Of a stretch of DNA of 64,000 nt, positions 23,962 through 32,432 are shown piece after piece. A model generated the notes under the pieces. The model did no database searches. It was given only the letters and a program-made list of their open reading frames with translations, and was not told where the DNA came from. This stretch comes from Streptomyces sp. B21-105. GTDB lineage: Bacteria; Actinomycetota; Actinomycetes; Streptomycetales; Streptomycetaceae. Each line of letters begins with the position of its first letter. Position 1 is the first letter of the stretch. The translations under genes and the position numbers were made by a program. Location: assembly GCF_036898465.1 (NCBI RefSeq), contig NZ_JARUMJ010000001.1, forward strand, positions 806,001 to 870,000, written 5' to 3'.

Positions 23962-25650
23962 ATGTCCCAGACACTCGCCCATAGCCAGAGCCAGAGCCCG
24001 ACTCTCTCGTCCCAGGTGACGCACGAGGTCACCAATCAGCCGCCGCCGCTCGCTCCGTACGACGCGGCCGACGACGCCGCCCTGCTGGAGGGACTGGGCC
24101 GGGAGGGCGCTGGGTGGGCGGAGGCGGACGTACGCCGGATCGGCCTGCTGGCCGGCGGCGTCGAGGCGCAGGAGTGGGGCGAGCTGGCCAACCGGCATGA
24201 GCCCGTGCTGCGTACGCACGACCGGTACGGCCATCGCGTCGACGAGGTCGACTTCCATCCGAGCTGGCACGAGCTGATGCGGGTCGCGGTCGCCGAAGGG
24301 CTGGCCGGGGCGCCCTGGGCCGACGACCGGCCCGGCGCCCATGTGGCGCGCACGGCGGGCTGCCTCGCGTGGGGGCACACGGACGCCGGGCACGGCTGTC
24401 CCGCGTCGATGACGTACGCGGCCGTCCCGGCGCTGCGCCGCCGGCCGGAGCTGGCCGCCGTCTACGAGCCGCTGCTCACCAGCCGTGTGTACGACCCGGG
24501 GCTGCGGCCGCCCGCCGAGAAGCGCGGGCTGCTCGCCGGGATGGGGATGACCGAGAAGCAGGGCGGCTCCGACGTCCGCACGAACACGACCGCGGCCACT
24601 CCGACGGCCGAGCCCGGGCTGTACACCCTGCGCGGGCACAAGTGGTTCACGTCGGCGCCGATGTGCGATCTGTTCCTGGTTCTGGCGCAGGCGCCCGACG
24701 GCCTGTCCTGCTTTCTCGTGCCGCGCGTGCTGCCCGACGGCACGCGCAACGCGTTCCGCGTCCAGCGGCTGAAGCAGAAACTCGGCAACCGTTCCAACGC
24801 GTCCTCGGAACCCGAGTTCGACGGGACCGTCGCGTGGCTGGTCGGGCCGGAGGGGCAGGGCGTCAAGACCATCATCGAGATGGTCAACTGCACACGGCTG
24901 GACTGCGTGATGATGTCGGCGACGCTGATGCGCAAGACGCTCGTCGAGGCGGGGCATCATGTGCGCCACCGCAGCGCGTTCGGGGCGCGGCTGCTCGACC
25001 AGCCGTTGATGCGCAACGTCCTGGCCGATCTGGCGCTGGAGTCGGAGGCCGCCACCACGCTCACGCTGCGGCTGGCGGGCGCGGCCGACCGCGCGGTGCG
25101 CGGAGACAGCGGTGAGCAGGCCTTCCGGCGGATCGCGACCGCCGTCGGCAAGTACTGGGTGACCAAGCGGGGGCCCGCCTTCACCGCAGAGGCCCTGGAG
25201 TGTCTCGGCGGCAACGGCTACGTGGAGGACTCGGGCATGCCCCGGCACTACCGCGAAGCGCCCCTGCTGTCGATCTGGGAGGGCTCGGGCAACGTCAACG
25301 CCCTCGACGTGTTGCGGGCGTTGACCCGCGAGCCGGCGACCGCGGAAGCCCTGTTCGGCGAACTCGCCCTGGCGCGCGGGGCGGACGCCCGGCTCGACGC
25401 GGCCGTCGCACGGCTGCGCACCCGGCTGGGCGAGGCGACCCCGGCCGGCGCCCGCCGGCTGGTCGAGCAGATGGCCCTCATCCTCCAGGGCTCCCTCCTC
25501 GTCCGGTACGCCCCGCCGGCCGTCGCCGACGCCTTCTGCGCGACCCGGCTGGGCGGCGACTGGGGACACGCCTTCGGCACGCTCCCGGACGGCGCCGATC
25601 TCGGCGGAATCCTCGAGCGAAGCCTTCCGGCCGGTTCCCCTCGCCTGTGA
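23962..25650 (+). CDS. AidB-type acyl-CoA dehydrogenase
   Basis: A 562-residue flavoprotein. The acyl-CoA dehydrogenase core has GLLAGMGMTEKQGGSDVRTN (FAD/substrate loop), HKWFTSAPMCDLFLV, and RQKLGNRSNAS-like RLKQKLGNRSN with the adenosine-binding region. The C-terminal part has EALECLGGNGYVEDSGMPRHYREAP and SIWEGSGNVNALDVLRAL. The length and the LGGNGY...WEGSGNV arrangement fit the AidB group, linked in E. coli to alkylation stress and otherwise of uncertain substrate. ATG 23962 is preferred over GTG 23947, which falls inside the inverted repeat. Only a weak AGG precedes it. The divergent PaaX-type gene probably controls it. Confidence 0.85.
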   Translation: MSQTLAHSQSQSPTLSSQVTHEVTNQPPPLAPYDAADDAALLEGLGREGAGWAEADVRRIGLLAGGVEAQEWGELANRHEPVLRTHDRYGHRVDEVDFHPSWHELMRVAVAEGLAGAPWADDRPGAHVARTAGCLAWGHTDAGHGCPASMTYAAVPALRRRPELAAVYEPLLTSRVYDPGLRPPAEKRGLLAGMGMTEKQGGSDVRTNTTAATPTAEPGLYTLRGHKWFTSAPMCDLFLVLAQAPDGLSCFLVPRVLPDGTRNAFRVQRLKQKLGNRSNASSEPEFDGTVAWLVGPEGQGVKTIIEMVNCTRLDCVMMSATLMRKTLVEAGHHVRHRSAFGARLLDQPLMRNVLADLALESEAATTLTLRLAGAADRAVRGDSGEQAFRRIATAVGKYWVTKRGPAFTAEALECLGGNGYVEDSGMPRHYREAPLLSIWEGSGNVNALDVLRALTREPATAEALFGELALARGADARLDAAVARLRTRLGEATPAGARRLVEQMALILQGSLLVRYAPPAVADAFCATRLGGDWGHAFGTLPDGADLGGILERSLPAGSPRL

Positions 25651-25949
25651 GTCGTCGCTCGATTCCGCTTCGTCTTCAGTGACGTGGTGCCGACTCGTGA
25701 TCGGTCGGCGCTCCTTGTACGGCGCGGTGCACCAGGACGGGCGGGTGTACGAGGGGACGCCTCCCGGCGCCGCGCACCGTCGAGGCAGACGCGACGGCGG
25801 TCGCCGCGCCGCGGTCCGCATGGACGGGGCGCCCCCGTTCCCGCCCGGCCGTCGCGTCGCGGCCGTCGCCGCCGGGGCGGCGAAGCAGCCGGTGCGGGAC
25901 CCCCTTGTGCGGGCCGTCCGGCAACGCGGGGAGCCGCCCCGTCGGCGGG
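25651..25949. other. Intergenic region, nothing recognised
   Basis: About 300 bases between the acyl-CoA dehydrogenase and the convergent Rv1733c-type gene. Short G+C-rich frames are open here, but none has a supported start or a recognisable product, and no clear hairpin was found. Confidence 0.5.
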
Positions 25950-26531
25950 TCAGCTCGCCGGACGTCCGCGCAGGGCGTCGAAGCGGGCCCAGTCGATGTC
26001 CCACTGAGCGACCCTGCGGCGCTCCAGGCGGCCGCGCAGGACCCGGCCACCCGCGAAGGGCAGCGCCGCCACGCCGAGGCCCGCCACGCCGCCGACGAGG
26101 GACCCGCGCAGTCTGGCCTGGGCGGCGCTGACGGGTTCGGTCACCATGCGGCCCCGGGGGTCCGTCCAGACCGTGACGGGCGTGCCGGCGGCACTGCCGG
26201 GGCCGACCCTGACCTGGCCGGTGTGCGCGGAGCCGTCCGGCCCCGTCCAGCCCGCCTTCGCCCACACACGGTCGCCGCTCGCGGACCCGCCGGCGGCGGG
26301 CTTGCCGGGTGCCCGGTCGGTCAGACGGCCCGTCAGGGGCCGCCACTCGACGCGCTCGCGCGCGAGCGAGTCCTCGACGGACCCCGCGGTCGCCGCTCCC
26401 GCCAGGACGCCGGCGAGTACGGTCAGCGCCCACACGCCGAGCAGCGCCCAGGACTCCACCATGTCGGCGCGGCGCTTGAGCGGGTTGCGCCGCCAGCGCC
26501 ACAGCCACACCTTCGGACCACGGAACGCCAT
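25950..26531 (-). CDS. Rv1733c family membrane protein
   Basis: A 193-residue protein with two membrane segments, at about residues 25-50 (WALLGVWALTVLAGVLAGA) and 145-165 (SLVGGVAGLGVAALPFAGG). Between them is an outside domain of about 95 residues with VEWRPLTGRLTDRAP and TPVTVWTDPRGRMVTEPV. The N-terminus is basic and Trp-rich (MAFRGPKVWLWRWRRNPLKRR). This layout matches the Rv1733c family, which has many Streptomyces copies and unknown function; the mycobacterial namesake is a dormancy-induced membrane protein. ATG 26531 is selected because AGGAGG lies nine bases upstream, while two earlier Met codons overlap that site. Confidence 0.75.
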   Translation of the reverse strand: MAFRGPKVWLWRWRRNPLKRRADMVESWALLGVWALTVLAGVLAGAATAGSVEDSLARERVEWRPLTGRLTDRAPGKPAAGGSASGDRVWAKAGWTGPDGSAHTGQVRVGPGSAAGTPVTVWTDPRGRMVTEPVSAAQARLRGSLVGGVAGLGVAALPFAGGRVLRGRLERRRVAQWDIDWARFDALRGRPAS

Positions 26532-26821
26532 CGAAGGCATCCTCCTCATGAGCACCTGTACATCCCGGCCGCCCTCCCATACGGGGCGGGCGGGCCCGCT
26601 GCTCAGGACGAGCTCAGGGCGAGTCCCCGCGCCCGCCCTGGGCCCGCTCCCGGCCTGCCCGCCAGGTGTCCCGGCAAGGAAGGCCGAATTTTTGCGCTCA
26701 GAAGCCGCCCGGGCCGCTGTGACCTGCGGCGACGGCGTTCCGGGAGGTGACTGTCAGTGGCGGGGTGCAGACTGGCGGTGTCGAGGACGAAGGCGTCCGA
26801 AACGCAGCGGAGGTGATCGGC

Positions 26822-27910
26822 ATGACCGAGGTACTGCTCGCCGTGGGCACGCGCAAAGGCCTGTTCGTGGGGCGTCGGCGCGGTGGCGCGTGGGAGTTCG
26901 ACGAAGCCCCCTATTTCAACGCACAGGCGATCTACTCGGTCGCCCTCGACACCCGCGGCGACCTCCCTCGGCTGCTCGCCGGCGGCGACAGCGCGCAGTG
27001 GGGGCCGTCGGTGTTCCACTCCGACGACCTGGGCCGGACATGGACCGAACCGGCCGCGCCGGCCGTCAAGTTCCCTCAGGACACCGGGGCCTCGCTGGAG
27101 CGGGTGTGGCAGCTGCATCCGGCGGCGGCCGAGCCGGACGTGGTCTACGCGGGCACCGAGCCGGCTGCGCTCTACCGCTCGCAGGACCGCGGTGAGAGCT
27201 TCGAACTGGTCCGCCCGCTGTGGGAACACCCGACACGCTCCCAGTGGGTGCCGGGCGGCGGCGGGGAAGGGCTGCACACGATCCTCACCGACCGGCGCGA
27301 CCCGCGATCGGTGACGGTGGCCGTGTCGACGGCGGGAGTGTTCCGCACGGCCGACGGCGGGGCGAACTGGGCCCCCGCCAACTCGGGTGTCTCCGCGGTG
27401 TTCCTGCCCGACCCGAACCCGGAGTTCGGCCAGTGCGTGCACAAGGTCGCGCGAGACGCGGCGAACCCGGACCGCCTCTACCTCCAGAACCACTGGGGGG
27501 TCTACCGGAGCGACGACGCGGGCGGGGAGTGGCACGACATCGGCCCCGGTCTGCCCTCCACCTTCGGCTTCGCCGTCGCCGCACACCCGTCCCGCGGTGA
27601 CACGGCGTACGTGTTCCCGATCAACGCCGACGCGGACCGGGTCCCGGCCGACCGCCGCTGCCGGGTCTTCCGCACCGCGGACGCGGGCAGGAGCTGGGAG
27701 CCGCTCTTTGCGGGCCTGCCGCAGGAGGACCACTACGGAACCGTCCTGCGGGACGCGCTGTGCACCGACGACGTCGAGGAGCGGGCCGGCGTGTACTTCG
27801 GCAACCGCAACGGCGAGGTGTTCGCGTCCGCGGACGACGGGGACAGCTGGCAGCAGCTGGCCTCGCACCTGCCGGACGTGCTGTGCGTGCGAGCCGCGGT
27901 GATCGGATGA
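26822..27910 (+). CDS. BNR/WD40-like beta-propeller protein (sialidase fold)
   Basis: A 362-residue cytosolic protein with repeated propeller blades, each with an Asp-box-like motif: SVFHSDDLGRTWTEP, ALYRSQDRGESFEL, GVFRTADGGANWAP, GVYRSDDAGGEWHD, CRVFRTADAGRSWEPL and EVFASADDGDSWQQL. The S/T-x-D-x-G-x-(S/T)-W pattern is the BNR repeat of sialidases and VPS10-type proteins. No signal peptide or sialidase arginine triad is apparent, so enzymatic activity is not predicted. ATG 26822 has GGAGG eight bases upstream. Relatives are annotated only as exo-alpha-sialidase-like or YVTN-type proteins; function unknown. Confidence 0.8.
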   Translation: MTEVLLAVGTRKGLFVGRRRGGAWEFDEAPYFNAQAIYSVALDTRGDLPRLLAGGDSAQWGPSVFHSDDLGRTWTEPAAPAVKFPQDTGASLERVWQLHPAAAEPDVVYAGTEPAALYRSQDRGESFELVRPLWEHPTRSQWVPGGGGEGLHTILTDRRDPRSVTVAVSTAGVFRTADGGANWAPANSGVSAVFLPDPNPEFGQCVHKVARDAANPDRLYLQNHWGVYRSDDAGGEWHDIGPGLPSTFGFAVAAHPSRGDTAYVFPINADADRVPADRRCRVFRTADAGRSWEPLFAGLPQEDHYGTVLRDALCTDDVEERAGVYFGNRNGEVFASADDGDSWQQLASHLPDVLCVRAAVIG

Positions 27911-28138
27911 GGCGGACCGCACGCGCGCAGGGGCGGGCGCTCGGCGGCCCGGGCGGCTCCGGGTCCCCGACGCGGCGAGCCGTGCGCGCGAAACCGGCGG
28001 TACGGCGAGCACGTCCCCGAGCGCCGGCGGGAGGCACGCCCGCCCGGCATGTCGCACCGGGCACGATGCGCGCGCTCCGTCCAACAGGCCCTGGCCACTG
28101 GTTGATCGCCGCGCCGCGCGTGGCAGTAGGGTGACGCC

Positions 28139-28816
28139 GTGGCACCACGACCCTTGCATGAGATCGTCGAACCGGGGTGGGCCGAGGCCCTTCAGCCCGT
28201 CGCCGGAAGGATCGCCGAGATGGGCGGCTTCCTGCGCGCGGAGATAGCCGCGGGACGCACCTACCTCCCGGCCGGACAGAACGTCCTGCGGGCCTTCCAG
28301 CAGCCGTTCGACGACGTCCGTGTCCTGATCGTCGGACAGGACCCGTACCCGACGCCCGGGCACGCGGTCGGGCTGTCGTTCTCGGTCGCCCCCGAGGTCC
28401 GCCCGCTGCCCGGCAGCCTGATCAACATCTACCGGGAGCTCACCACCGACCTGGGGGTGACCCAGCCGTCCGACGGCGATCTGACGCCGTGGACGCGGCA
28501 GGGGGTGCTGCTGCTCAACAGGGCGCTCACCACGTCCCCGCGCAAACCCGCCGCGCACCGAGGCAAGGGTTGGGAGGAGGTCACCGAGCAGGCGATACGG
28601 GCGCTGGCGTCGCGCGGCAAGCCCCTGGTGTCCATCCTGTGGGGCCGCGACGCCCGCAATCTTCGCCCGCTGCTGGGCGATCTGTCGTCGGTGGAGTCCG
28701 CGCACCCCTCCCCGATGTCGGCGGACCGCGGCTTCTTCGGTTCACGCCCGTTCAGCAGGGCCAACGACCTGTTGGTCCGGCAAGGGGGTCAGCCGGTGGA
28801 CTGGCGTCTGCCGTGA
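28139..28816 (+). CDS. ung: Uracil-DNA glycosylase, family 1
   Basis: A 225-residue DNA repair enzyme. The catalytic water-activating loop is [15 protein letters not shown] with Asp68, followed by [15 protein letters not shown] is the uracil-recognition strand, and the minor-groove loop is [14 protein letters not shown] with the catalytic His189. It removes uracil from DNA after cytosine deamination, of special value in a G+C-rich genome. GTG 28139 follows AGGGTGA. The stop overlaps the next gene's GTG as GTGA, so the kinase is co-translated. Streptomyces genomes often carry more than one ung; whether this is the main copy cannot be judged here. Confidence 0.95.
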   Translation: MAPRPLHEIVEPGWAEALQPVAGRIAEMGGFLRAEIAAGRTYLPAGQNVLRAFQQPFDDVRVLIVGQDPYPTPGHAVGLSFSVAPEVRPLPGSLINIYRELTTDLGVTQPSDGDLTPWTRQGVLLLNRALTTSPRKPAAHRGKGWEEVTEQAIRALASRGKPLVSILWGRDARNLRPLLGDLSSVESAHPSPMSADRGFFGSRPFSRANDLLVRQGGQPVDWRLP

Positions 28817-29820
28817 CCTCCGGCGCCCACCCGGGCCCCGGCACCTCGGCCGGCCCCGGCACGGGCATCCTCGCCGTGGATTCGGGCGGTTCGGGAGTGC
28901 GGGTCGCTCTGGGGTCGGCCGGACGGGGCGCTCTGGGCCGGCGTTCGTCCGCGGTGCCCGTGCGCACCGGGGCGCGCGGCATCGACCCGGTGCATCTGAT
29001 GGAGCAACTGGTTCCGCTGGTCAGGGCGTTGGCGGCTGAGACCGGCGCACCGCCGCCGACCACGGCCGTCGTGGGCGTGGCGGGCCTCGCCACCCTGGGA
29101 GCCGCGCTGCGCGCCGAGCTCCCGTCCGCCCTGGCGCGGGAGTTCGGCGTCCGTACGACCGTGCTGGCGGCCGACGCCGTCACCGCCTATGTCGGGGCGC
29201 TCGGGATGCGGCCGGGAGCGGTGGTGGCCGCGGGCACCGGCCTGATCGCGGTCGGCATGGATCTGACGGCCTGGCAGCAGGCGGACGGCTGGGGGCATCT
29301 GCTGGGCGACTGCGGGGGCGGCGCCTGGATCGGCCGGGCCGGGCTGGAGGCCGCGCTGCGCGCCCACGACCAACGCCCCGGCGGGTCCGCGGCGCTGCCG
29401 GCCCGCGCCGAGGAGCGGTTCGGCCCGATGGCCGCCCTGCCCGGGCAGCTGTACCCGCGCCCGGACCGCCCGGCCGTCCTCGCCTCGTTCGCGCCGCTGG
29501 TGGCCGAGTGCGCGCAGGACGACCCGGTGGCGGGCGGCATCCTGCACACCGCGGCCCGGCATGTCGCGGAGTCGGCCGCCGCCGTCTGCCCGCCGGGGGG
29601 TGAGCCGCGGATCGCGCTCACCGGGGGCCTGTTCGCCCTGGGCGACCCCCTCCTCGTCCCCCTGGAAGACGAACTGGCGAGACGGCTGCCGCACGCCCTG
29701 CGGGTGCCCGCCGAGGGCGATCCGCTGGACGGCGCCGTGCGCGTCGCCGCCGGCCTGGCAGCGGGCGCCCTGGGCTTGCCGCGTGAGGAGACGCTGCTGT
29801 CGGTGCTGCCGTCCGGGTAA
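28813..29820 (+). CDS. BadF/BadG-type ATPase, N-acetylglucosamine kinase-like
   Basis: A 335-residue member of the ASKHA superfamily. Phosphate 1 loop is [15 protein letters not shown], phosphate 2 is [12 protein letters not shown], and the adenosine motif is [15 protein letters not shown]. The middle contains [17 protein letters not shown], as in eukaryotic-type N-acetylglucosamine kinase and bacterial BadF-like sugar kinases. It probably phosphorylates GlcNAc or another amino sugar in the cytosol, perhaps during recycling of wall or chitin sugars. GTG 28813 overlaps the uracil-DNA glycosylase stop by 4 bp. The first 15 residues (Gly/Pro-rich) are low-complexity, so the start might be slightly downstream. 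Confidence 0.82.
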   Translation: MTSGAHPGPGTSAGPGTGILAVDSGGSGVRVALGSAGRGALGRRSSAVPVRTGARGIDPVHLMEQLVPLVRALAAETGAPPPTTAVVGVAGLATLGAALRAELPSALAREFGVRTTVLAADAVTAYVGALGMRPGAVVAAGTGLIAVGMDLTAWQQADGWGHLLGDCGGGAWIGRAGLEAALRAHDQRPGGSAALPARAEERFGPMAALPGQLYPRPDRPAVLASFAPLVAECAQDDPVAGGILHTAARHVAESAAAVCPPGGEPRIALTGGLFALGDPLLVPLEDELARRLPHALRVPAEGDPLDGAVRVAAGLAAGALGLPREETLLSVLPSG

Positions 29821-29855
29821 TGCATCGTGCGTAGGGAACGTACGTCATGCCCCAA

Positions 29856-29873
29856 AAGGGGGATTACCCCCTT
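29856..29873. terminator. Short hairpin after the BadF-type kinase gene
   Basis: AAGGGGG (29856-29862) and CCCCCTT (29867-29873) form a 7-bp stem around ATTA. It lies 36 bases after the kinase stop and probably ends that operon. The bases around it (29825-29960) are AT-richer than the neighbourhood and may hold the promoter of the next gene. Confidence 0.5.
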
Positions 29874-30008
29874 CAAGGGCAAGTCGCCTGGAAAACACGC
29901 TGATCACTTCTGATCCGTACGTAACTCATCAGACAAAACCGGACGGATACCGCTCACGTGCACCCTCCCCGAACAGGGGAGCCCAGGAAGCCAGTAACAT
30001 GCGTCGCC

Positions 30009-30932
30009 ATGAGCTCCCCCACTGGGCCCGCGTCCGGCCTGCCAGTACGAATGCCGCGACCTCGCCAGCCCGGGCGGCACCGCCGACCCGAGCCGCTGGC
30101 GGCTCCCGAGGGCGCGCCCGCGCTCGTCCTCGCGGTGCCGGGCTCGCCGAGCGTCGCCACCCGCGGTCTCGCCGAGGAGGTCGTGAGCATCGCCCGCTCC
30201 GAGCTCCCCGGCCTCGACGCGCGCATCGGCTACCTCGACGGGGACGACACCGAGTTCCCCACCCTGCAGTCCGTGCTGACGTACGCCGCCGAGGAGCGCA
30301 CCGCCCGCTTCGAGCAGGCCCGCGCCGCCGGTCTGGACGTCAAGGAGCCCGACGGCCCGGTCGCCGTGGTCGTGCCGCTGCTGGCCGGTCCCGACAGCGC
30401 ACTGCTGCGCCAGGTCCGCCAGGCCGTCATGGAGAGCCGGATCGCGGCCGAGCTGACCGATGTGCTCGGCCCGCACCCGCTGCTCGCCGAGGCGTTGCAC
30501 GTGCGGCTGTCCGAGGCGGGTCTGGCCCGCGCGGACCGCGCCCGGCTGTTCACCGTGGCGACGGCCGCGGACGGCATCATCCTCGCCTCCGTGGGCGGCG
30601 AGGAGGCCGTGCAGGCCGCCGGCATCACCGGCATGCTGCTCGCCGCGCGTCTCGCCGTTCCGGTGATGGCCGCCGCTCTCGACCAGGAGGGTTCCATCGC
30701 CTCCGTCGCCGAGCAGCTGCGCACCTCCGGCTCCCAGCAGCTGGCGTTGGCGCCGTACCTGATCGGCCCGGAGATCGACGCCACGCTGATCGAGGAGGCG
30801 GCCAAGGAAGCGGGCTGCCCCGCCGCCGACGCGCTCGGCCCCTACCCGGCCATCGGCAAGCTCGCGCTGGCCAAGTACACGACGGCCCTCGGCATCGCAC
30901 CGCCGCAGCAGCAGGGCGCGCCGGTCCGCTGA
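30009..30932 (+). CDS. CbiX-type sirohydrochlorin chelatase
   Basis: A 307-residue two-domain protein of the CbiX/SirB chelatase fold. The first domain starts PALVLAVPGSPSVATRGLAEEV, where class II chelatases have the metal-site His in (A/V)HG, and contains VAVVVPLLAGPDSALLRQV. The second has LALAPYLIGPEIDATLIEEA. The usual catalytic His pair seems replaced (AVPGSP and PLLAGPD), so metal insertion into sirohydrochlorin is doubtful for the first domain. Family members insert Co2+ or Fe2+ for cobalamin or siroheme. ATG 30009 has no clear ribosome binding site. TAACAT eight bases upstream could be a -10 hexamer of a leaderless transcript. Confidence 0.65.
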   Translation: MSSPTGPASGLPVRMPRPRQPGRHRRPEPLAAPEGAPALVLAVPGSPSVATRGLAEEVVSIARSELPGLDARIGYLDGDDTEFPTLQSVLTYAAEERTARFEQARAAGLDVKEPDGPVAVVVPLLAGPDSALLRQVRQAVMESRIAAELTDVLGPHPLLAEALHVRLSEAGLARADRARLFTVATAADGIILASVGGEEAVQAAGITGMLLAARLAVPVMAAALDQEGSIASVAEQLRTSGSQQLALAPYLIGPEIDATLIEEAAKEAGCPAADALGPYPAIGKLALAKYTTALGIAPPQQQGAPVR

Positions 30933-30960
30933 GACGCCCGGAACATCCCAGGACGCCGAC

Positions 30961-30994
30961 GAAGGGCTCCCTCCCACCCGGGAGGGGGCCCTTC
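30961..30994 (+). terminator. Terminator hairpin after the CbiX-type gene
   Basis: GAAGGGCTCCCTCCC (30961-30975) and GGGAGGGGGCCCTTC (30980-30994) pair over about 15 bp with a small internal mismatch and an ACCC loop. It starts 28 bases after the chelatase stop. Confidence 0.75.
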
Positions 30995-31123
30995 GCGTCA
31001 CGCGCCGGGCAAGCAGGCGGACCGGGCGGGCGGGACGTACCCGCCCCGACACAGGCAGCGACAGGTGAACCGACGACCGGGCCGCGGAGGACGGGGCCAC
31101 GGAGGACGGGGGCGGCTGACCGG

Positions 31124-32185
31124 TCAGTCGAGGACCGGTCGGTCGAGGATCACGCAGGACGCGGCGGGGACCGCGACCGAGCCCGCGCGGCGGGGCAGGC
31201 CGGACGCCGGGTCGAGGGTGAACCAGGTGACGTCGCCGGAGCGCTCGTTGGCGACGTAGAGGAAGTCCCCGGCGGCCGCGAGGGCGAGCGCCCGCGGCCA
31301 CCGCCCGTGACAGGGCACTGTCCCGACGAGCCGCAGCACCTCGCCCTCGGCTTCGACGGCGAACACCGAGAGCACGTCCTCACCGCGGGTGGCGGCCCAT
31401 ACGAAGCGGCCGTCGGGCGAGACGACGAGGCCCGAGGGGTAGGCGTCCCCGGCCGGCGCGCCGGGCAGTACGGCGGCCTCGGCCAGCGGCTTGAGGGAAC
31501 CGTCCGCAGCGTCCCAGCGGCAGACGGTGATCGTCGGCGTGAGTTCGTTGACGACATAGGCGTGCCGGCCCGCCGGGTGGAAGGTCAGACGGCGCGGCCC
31601 GGACCCGGGACGCAGGGCGTGCTCCCGGTGCAGGACGGGCACGCCGTCGCGCAGCGTGCAGATCCGCACGGAGTCCGTGCCCAGGTCCACGCTGACCGCC
31701 CAGCGGCCGCTCGGGTCGGGCTGCACATGATGGGCGTGCGGGCCCTGCTGACGCCGCGTGTGCGGGCCCGAGCCGGTGTGCCGCAGCATGCCGGAGGCGA
31801 CGCGGGCGAGGGTGCCGTCGGCCCGGACCGGGACGGCGGTGACGCTCCCGGAGCCGTAGTTGGCGGTCAGGACATGCCCGTCGAACACGCTGAGGTGGGT
31901 GGGTCCGCTGCCGCCCACCGGCACCGGCGGCCCGGTCGGTTCGGGCACGTCGCCCGTCACCCGGTACGCGGCCACCGCGCCGTCCGCCGTCTCACTGACC
32001 GCGTACAGCGTCTCCCCGGTGGGCGACAGGGCCAGGCAGGAGGGGTCGGGGATGGCGTTCACACTGCTCAGAAGGGTCAGGGCTCCGCTGGTCGGGTCCA
32101 CGTCGGCGACCACGATCCCGGGCCCTCCCGCGGCCGTGAACGAGCCGATGAACGCCCGCCGTCGTCTTCCGCCGAGGTCTGCCAC
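31124..32185 (-). CDS. Lactonase family beta-propeller (6-phosphogluconolactonase-like)
   Basis: A 353-residue seven-bladed propeller of the YbhE/Pgl type. Typical blades are AFIGSFTAAGGPGIVVADVD, SCLALSPTGETLYAVSET, PTHLSVFDGHVLTANYGSG and GPHTRRQQGPHAHHVQPDPS, with the conserved HAHH region and RLTFHPAGRHAYVVNEL. The family hydrolyses 6-phosphogluconolactone or related lactones in the cytosol. GTG 32185 is the start because CAGGAGG is eight bases upstream. An in-frame ATG at 32257 lacks a ribosome binding site and adds an Ala/Thr-rich tail. It is downstream of the FUSC gene on the same strand but 247 bases away. Confidence 0.85.
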   Translation of the reverse strand: MADLGGRRRRAFIGSFTAAGGPGIVVADVDPTSGALTLLSSVNAIPDPSCLALSPTGETLYAVSETADGAVAAYRVTGDVPEPTGPPVPVGGSGPTHLSVFDGHVLTANYGSGSVTAVPVRADGTLARVASGMLRHTGSGPHTRRQQGPHAHHVQPDPSGRWAVSVDLGTDSVRICTLRDGVPVLHREHALRPGSGPRRLTFHPAGRHAYVVNELTPTITVCRWDAADGSLKPLAEAAVLPGAPAGDAYPSGLVVSPDGRFVWAATRGEDVLSVFAVEAEGEVLRLVGTVPCHGRWPRALALAAAGDFLYVANERSGDVTWFTLDPASGLPRRAGSVAVPAASCVILDRPVLD

Positions 32186-32432
32186 CGCTGTCGCCTCCTG
32201 GGTCGCCGCTGCCGCTGTTGACGCTGCCGTTCGGGAGTGACCGTAGCAGTCGATCATCAGGGGTCTAGACCAGGCGCGCTCCGCACAGTCCGCCGACTGC
32301 CCTTCGCGCCACCCGACGGCCTCCCGACGGCCTGCCGACGGCTTCTCGACGCCCGCTCGACGACCTCCCCGGCACCGCCGGCCGCCGTCCCACGGTCGCA
32401 CGGCCCGCCGATGAGGCCGGCACGCGCGCGTG

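Noticed and set aside
23131..26580. A 1149-codon minus-strand frame spanning the PaaX gene and the acyl-CoA dehydrogenase
   Set aside because: Its first part lies antisense to the clear dehydrogenase gene and has an amino-acid composition typical of shadow frames (Arg, Gly, Pro). Only the PaaX part is real, with its own start at 23889.
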